A DNA stretch of 41,422 nt, taken from an uncultured Flavobacterium sp. GTDB lineage: Bacteria; Bacteroidota; Bacteroidia; Flavobacteriales; Flavobacteriaceae. The stretch lies in contig NZ_CALBSN010000034.1 in NCBI RefSeq assembly GCF_937967675.1, positions 1 to 41,422 on the forward strand. The letters run 5' to 3'. Position numbers and translations under genes: made by a program. Below the pieces are notes generated by a model, which did no database searches, had not been told where the DNA came from, and saw nothing but the letters and a program-made list of their open reading frames with translations. Below, piece by piece: positions 38,904 to 41,422 of the stretch (position 1 is the stretch's first letter; the number at the start of each line of letters is the position of its first letter).

Positions 38904-39338
38904 TTAAAATTTCCAATCGAAATCATCTTCTTTTTCTTTGAAAACGGCACCAAGTTCAATCTTAACTATTTCATTATAATCTAGGTGAAAAAACAACCAG
39001 TTTTCTTCGTTAAAATAACTTAATATTCCTTCGGAAGTATCTGACTCAAAGTATTTAACTTTATTCTTCTCCAAAATTGGATATACTTCACTCCAATTTT
39101 TACCAATTAAAGAAGTGTTGAACAACTTCAGCATTGAATTAGAAGTCGTCATATAACCTAATCTAAAGTCTTCTTCTTTGTAAAAAGTTAAACGTAACTT
39201 TCTTGAATTGTATATGAAAACAACATTTTCGTCTTCATCTTTGTAACTTGAATCAGGTTTATCCAAAATTTTAATTACATCATGCTCTTTCATTCCAAAA
39301 AGCAAATTGTCAATTCCATATTTTAATTTTATTTCCAT
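38904..39338 (-). CDS. small cytoplasmic protein of unknown function
   Basis: 144 residues, no signal peptide. The N-terminus KYGIDNLLFGMKEHDVIKIL followed by DKPDSSYKD resembles the short helix pair and turn of BamE/SmpA-like folds, but I cannot assign a family. The rest alternates strands and charged turns (FIYNSRKLRLTFYKEEDFRL, YFNEENWLFFHLDYNEIVKI), ending in an acidic tail. It lies only 13 bases beyond the typA terminator on the same strand, leaving almost no room for a promoter, so it may depend on readthrough or on a start site overlapping the terminator. Confidence 0.7.
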   Translation of the reverse strand: MEIKLKYGIDNLLFGMKEHDVIKILDKPDSSYKDEDENVVFIYNSRKLRLTFYKEEDFRLGYMTTSNSMLKLFNTSLIGKNWSEVYPILEKNKVKYFESDTSEGILSYFNEENWLFFHLDYNEIVKIELGAVFKEKEDDFDWKF

Positions 39339-39351
39339 TCTATATAATGCT

Positions 39352-39378
39352 AAAAAATCCCGACTTTCATCGGGATTT
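39352..39378 (-). terminator. terminator of typA
   Basis: On the minus strand, AAATCCCGA and TCGGGATTT (plus 39378-39370 and 39363-39355) form a perfect 9-base stem with a 6-base loop, followed by a T tract. Confidence 0.9.
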
Positions 39379-39383
39379 AAAAA

Positions 39384-41183
39384 TTATGCTATTTTGAAAC
39401 GTTTTCTATCGTTTTCATTCAAATAGATTTTACGTAAACGTAACGATTTTGGAGTTACTTCTACATACTCATCTTTTTGAATGTACTCTAATGCTTCTTC
39501 TAATGAGAATTTGATTGCAGGAATAATTCTTGCTTTATCATCATTTCCAGAAGAACGTACGTTTGTTAATTTTTTAGTTTTAGTTACATTCACCACCATA
39601 TCATCTCCACGTGAATTTTCACCAATTACCTGACCTTCATAGATATCTTCATTCGGGTCAACGAAGAATTTACCTCTATCCTGTAATTTATCAATTGAAT
39701 AAGGAATTGCTTTACCGTTTTCCATAGAAATTAATGAACCACCTAAACGTCCTGGAATTTCACCTTTGAATGGTTGGTAATCAATAAAACGGTGCGACAT
39801 AATAGCTTCACCAGCAGTAGCAGTTAATAATTGATTTCTTAATCCGATAATTCCACGAGATGGAATGTTGAATTTGATAATCATACGCTCTCCTTTAGGC
39901 TCCATAGATAACATTTCACCTTTACGGATAGTTACAAATTCAACCGCTCTACCTGAAAGATTTTCTGGTAAATCAACTGTTAATTCTTCAATTGGCTCAC
40001 ATTTTACACCATCGATTTCTTTGATAATAACTTGTGGTTGTCCAATTTGTAACTCATATCCTTCTCTTCTCATCGTTTCAATTAAAACCGATAAGTGAAG
40101 TACACCACGACCAAACACTAAGAATTTATCTGCAGAATCAGTTTCGTTAACTCTTAATGCTAAGTTTTTCTCTAATTCTTTATTCAAACGATCTTTAATG
40201 TGACGAGAAGTTACAAATTTACCTTCTTTACCAAAGAAAGGAGAGTCGTTAATTGTAAACAACATACTCATTGTTGGCTCATCAATAGCAATAGTTTCTA
40301 ATGCTTCTGGATTTTCAAAATCAGCAACTGTATCACCAATTTCAAAACCTTCTAAACCAACTAATGCACAGATATCACCAGCAACAACTTCTTCTACTTT
40401 TTTACGCCCTAAACCTTCAAAAGTATGTAATTCTTTAATTTTTGATTTGCTTATTTTTCCATCTCTTTTTACTAAAGAAACGTTCATTCCTTCACGTAAA
40501 ACACCTCTTTGTAAACGACCAATCGCGATACGACCTGTAAACGAAGAGAAATCTAAAGATGTAATTAACATTTGAGGTGTCCCTTCAGAAACTTTAGGAG
40601 CTGGAACATGTTTCAAAACCATATCTAACAATGGCTCAATGTTTTCCGTTTGGTTTCTAAAGTCATCAGACATCCAGTTGTTTTTAGCCGAACCGTAAAC
40701 TGTTGGGAAATCTAACTGCTCTTCAGTAGCACCTAATTCAAACATTAAGTCGAAAACTTTTTCATGTACTTCTTCTGGAGTACAGTTTTCTTTATCTACT
40801 TTGTTAATAACCACACAAGGTTTCAATCCTAAGTCAATCGCTTTTTGTAATACGAAACGCGTTTGTGGCATTGGTCCTTCAAAAGCATCCACTAAAAGAC
40901 ATACACCATCTGCCATATTAAGCACACGCTCTACTTCACCACCAAAATCGGCGTGACCTGGAGTATCGATAATGTTGATTTTTGTTCCTTTATAAGTTAC
41001 AGAAACGTTTTTAGAAGTAATAGTAATACCTCTTTCACGCTCTAAGTCATTATTATCTAAGATTAAATCTCCTGTGTTTTCGTTTTCACGAAACAACTGA
41101 CAGTGGTACATAATTTTATCAACCAAAGTAGTTTTACCGTGGTCAACGTGGGCAATAATTGCGATGTTTCTAATAGAAGTCAT
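39384..41183 (-). CDS. typA: translational GTPase TypA/BipA
   Basis: 599 residues, full length. A ribosome-associated GTPase of the EF-G type that helps 50S assembly and stress adaptation. Motifs: HVDHGKTTLVDKIMYHC (P loop, His12-Thr19), LERERGITITSKN (switch I), IIDTPGHADFGGEVER (switch II) and VINKVDKENC (the NKxD base motif). Domains II, III and V and the TypA-specific C-terminal domain follow (RGIIGLRNQLLTATAGEAIM, NSRGDDMVVNVTKTKKLTNV), ending in a basic tail. It is preceded by rpsT with its own terminator, so typA starts from its own promoter. Confidence 0.96.
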   Translation of the reverse strand: MTSIRNIAIIAHVDHGKTTLVDKIMYHCQLFRENENTGDLILDNNDLERERGITITSKNVSVTYKGTKINIIDTPGHADFGGEVERVLNMADGVCLLVDAFEGPMPQTRFVLQKAIDLGLKPCVVINKVDKENCTPEEVHEKVFDLMFELGATEEQLDFPTVYGSAKNNWMSDDFRNQTENIEPLLDMVLKHVPAPKVSEGTPQMLITSLDFSSFTGRIAIGRLQRGVLREGMNVSLVKRDGKISKSKIKELHTFEGLGRKKVEEVVAGDICALVGLEGFEIGDTVADFENPEALETIAIDEPTMSMLFTINDSPFFGKEGKFVTSRHIKDRLNKELEKNLALRVNETDSADKFLVFGRGVLHLSVLIETMRREGYELQIGQPQVIIKEIDGVKCEPIEELTVDLPENLSGRAVEFVTIRKGEMLSMEPKGERMIIKFNIPSRGIIGLRNQLLTATAGEAIMSHRFIDYQPFKGEIPGRLGGSLISMENGKAIPYSIDKLQDRGKFFVDPNEDIYEGQVIGENSRGDDMVVNVTKTKKLTNVRSSGNDDKARIIPAIKFSLEEALEYIQKDEYVEVTPKSLRLRKIYLNENDRKRFKIA

Positions 41184-41203
41184 TTATAAAATTTTTGAAG
41201 GTG

Positions 41204-41211
41204 CAAAGGTA
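41204..41211 (-). promoter_or_regulatory. -7 element of typA
   Basis: Minus strand TACCTTTG, an exact TAnnTTTG, 20 bases before the ATG at 41183. A T-rich stretch lies at the -33 position without a clear TTTG. Confidence 0.5.
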
Positions 41212-41278
41212 ATGTTTATTTTGATAAAAACACTATAGTAATCAATACTTTAGTAGAAATAACATAATAGTAACGTAT

Positions 41279-41303
41279 AAAAAAAGCCCTCGGAATGAGA
41301 GCT
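41279..41303 (-). terminator. terminator of rpsT
   Basis: On the minus strand, AGCTCTC and GAGGGCT form a 7-base stem with one G-U pair and a 5-base loop, followed by seven T (complement of 41279-41285), 25 bases after the rpsT stop. Confidence 0.8.
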
Positions 41304-41327
41304 TTAGTATATTTCACTAACGGTAGA

Positions 41328-41422
41328 CTATAAAGAAGCTACGTGTTTAGTTAATTTAGATTTTAAGTTAGAAGCTTTATTATCATGGATAATATTTTTC
41401 TTAGCTAATTTATCAATCATAG
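41328..41422 (-). CDS. rpsT: 30S ribosomal protein S20, C-terminal part
   Basis: Only the last 31 residues lie in the window, too short to stand out as a separate frame. Read on the minus strand they are MIDKLAKKNIIHDNKASNLK followed by SKLTKHVASL and a TAG stop. The segment KLAKKNIIHDNKASNLKSKL matches the conserved C-terminal helix of bacterial S20, where K-x-x-I-H-x-N-K-A is the recognisable core. S20 binds the 5' domain of 16S rRNA. The gene begins beyond the window edge, so the Met seen here is internal. A terminator follows, and then typA. Confidence 0.88.
   Translation of the reverse strand, partial: MIDKLAKKNIIHDNKASNLKSKLTKHVASL

Overview
The window reads as chromosomal DNA of a low-GC member of the Flavobacteriaceae, most likely Flavobacterium or a close relative. 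The evidence is a gldI gliding-motility lipoprotein, a secreted protein ending in a type B sorting domain of the type IX secretion system (T9SS), a DUF5606 protein, two-TM (2TM) domain proteins with a LytS/LytTR pair, and many start sites preceded by the Bacteroidota -7 element TAnnTTTG instead of an E. coli-type promoter. No rRNA, tRNA, CRISPR array or complete insertion sequence was recognised.

Layout. 1-5.4 kb: the 3' part of a DUF349 gene, two orphan accessory genes, a 446-base gene-free patch packed with short palindromic repeats, then a minus-strand housekeeping block (mazG, a DUF5606 gene, ruvX-def). 5.4-17 kb: after dapD comes a cell-surface glycan region. It holds a membrane sulfatase-fold transferase of the LtaS type with a GT9 glycosyltransferase; a minus-strand run of LPS kinase-like gene, neuA, neuB, neuC and a GT2 glycosyltransferase; a YejM-like (DUF3413-type) membrane sulfatase-fold protein; and a GT52-like putative sialyltransferase. 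Together neuC, neuB, neuA and the GT52-like gene would make ManNAc, convert it to sialic acid, activate it with CMP and attach it to a surface glycan. 17-22 kb: tsaC/sua5, a GxxExxY nuclease-fold gene tightly enclosed by an 18-base perfect inverted repeat, cca, ctaA, and a two-gene ABC exporter whose membrane subunit is split by a -1 frame change. 22-25.3 kb: a minus-strand operon of a TPR-like exported protein, a LytS-type histidine kinase with a fused 2TM domain, a free-standing 2TM protein and a LytTR response regulator. 25.5-31.2 kb: glutaminase, an exported TPR protein, a pRiA4b ORF-3-like protein, a nucleoid-associated protein, then a TetR-like regulator with an ABC1/UbiB kinase. 31.3-38.9 kb: an ABC exporter, a choice-of-anchor L T9SS cargo, a DHH phosphoesterase, gldI and two tandem cyclophilin-FKBP fusion isomerases. 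38.9-41.4 kb: an unknown small gene, typA and the 3' end of rpsT.

The observations most worth following are: (1) the GxxExxY gene packed between perfect 18-base inverted repeats inside what looks like a tsaC-cca operon, which resembles a minimal mobile unit; (2) the neuCBA block, less AT-rich than its neighbours and bounded by a duplicated 3' end of the LPS kinase-like gene, which looks like an acquired sialic acid cassette; (3) a YejM-like protein that keeps metal-ligand residues lost in E. coli YejM; and (4) several families of dispersed palindromic or tandem repeats in the intergenic spaces. All family assignments come from reading motifs by eye. No database search was run.
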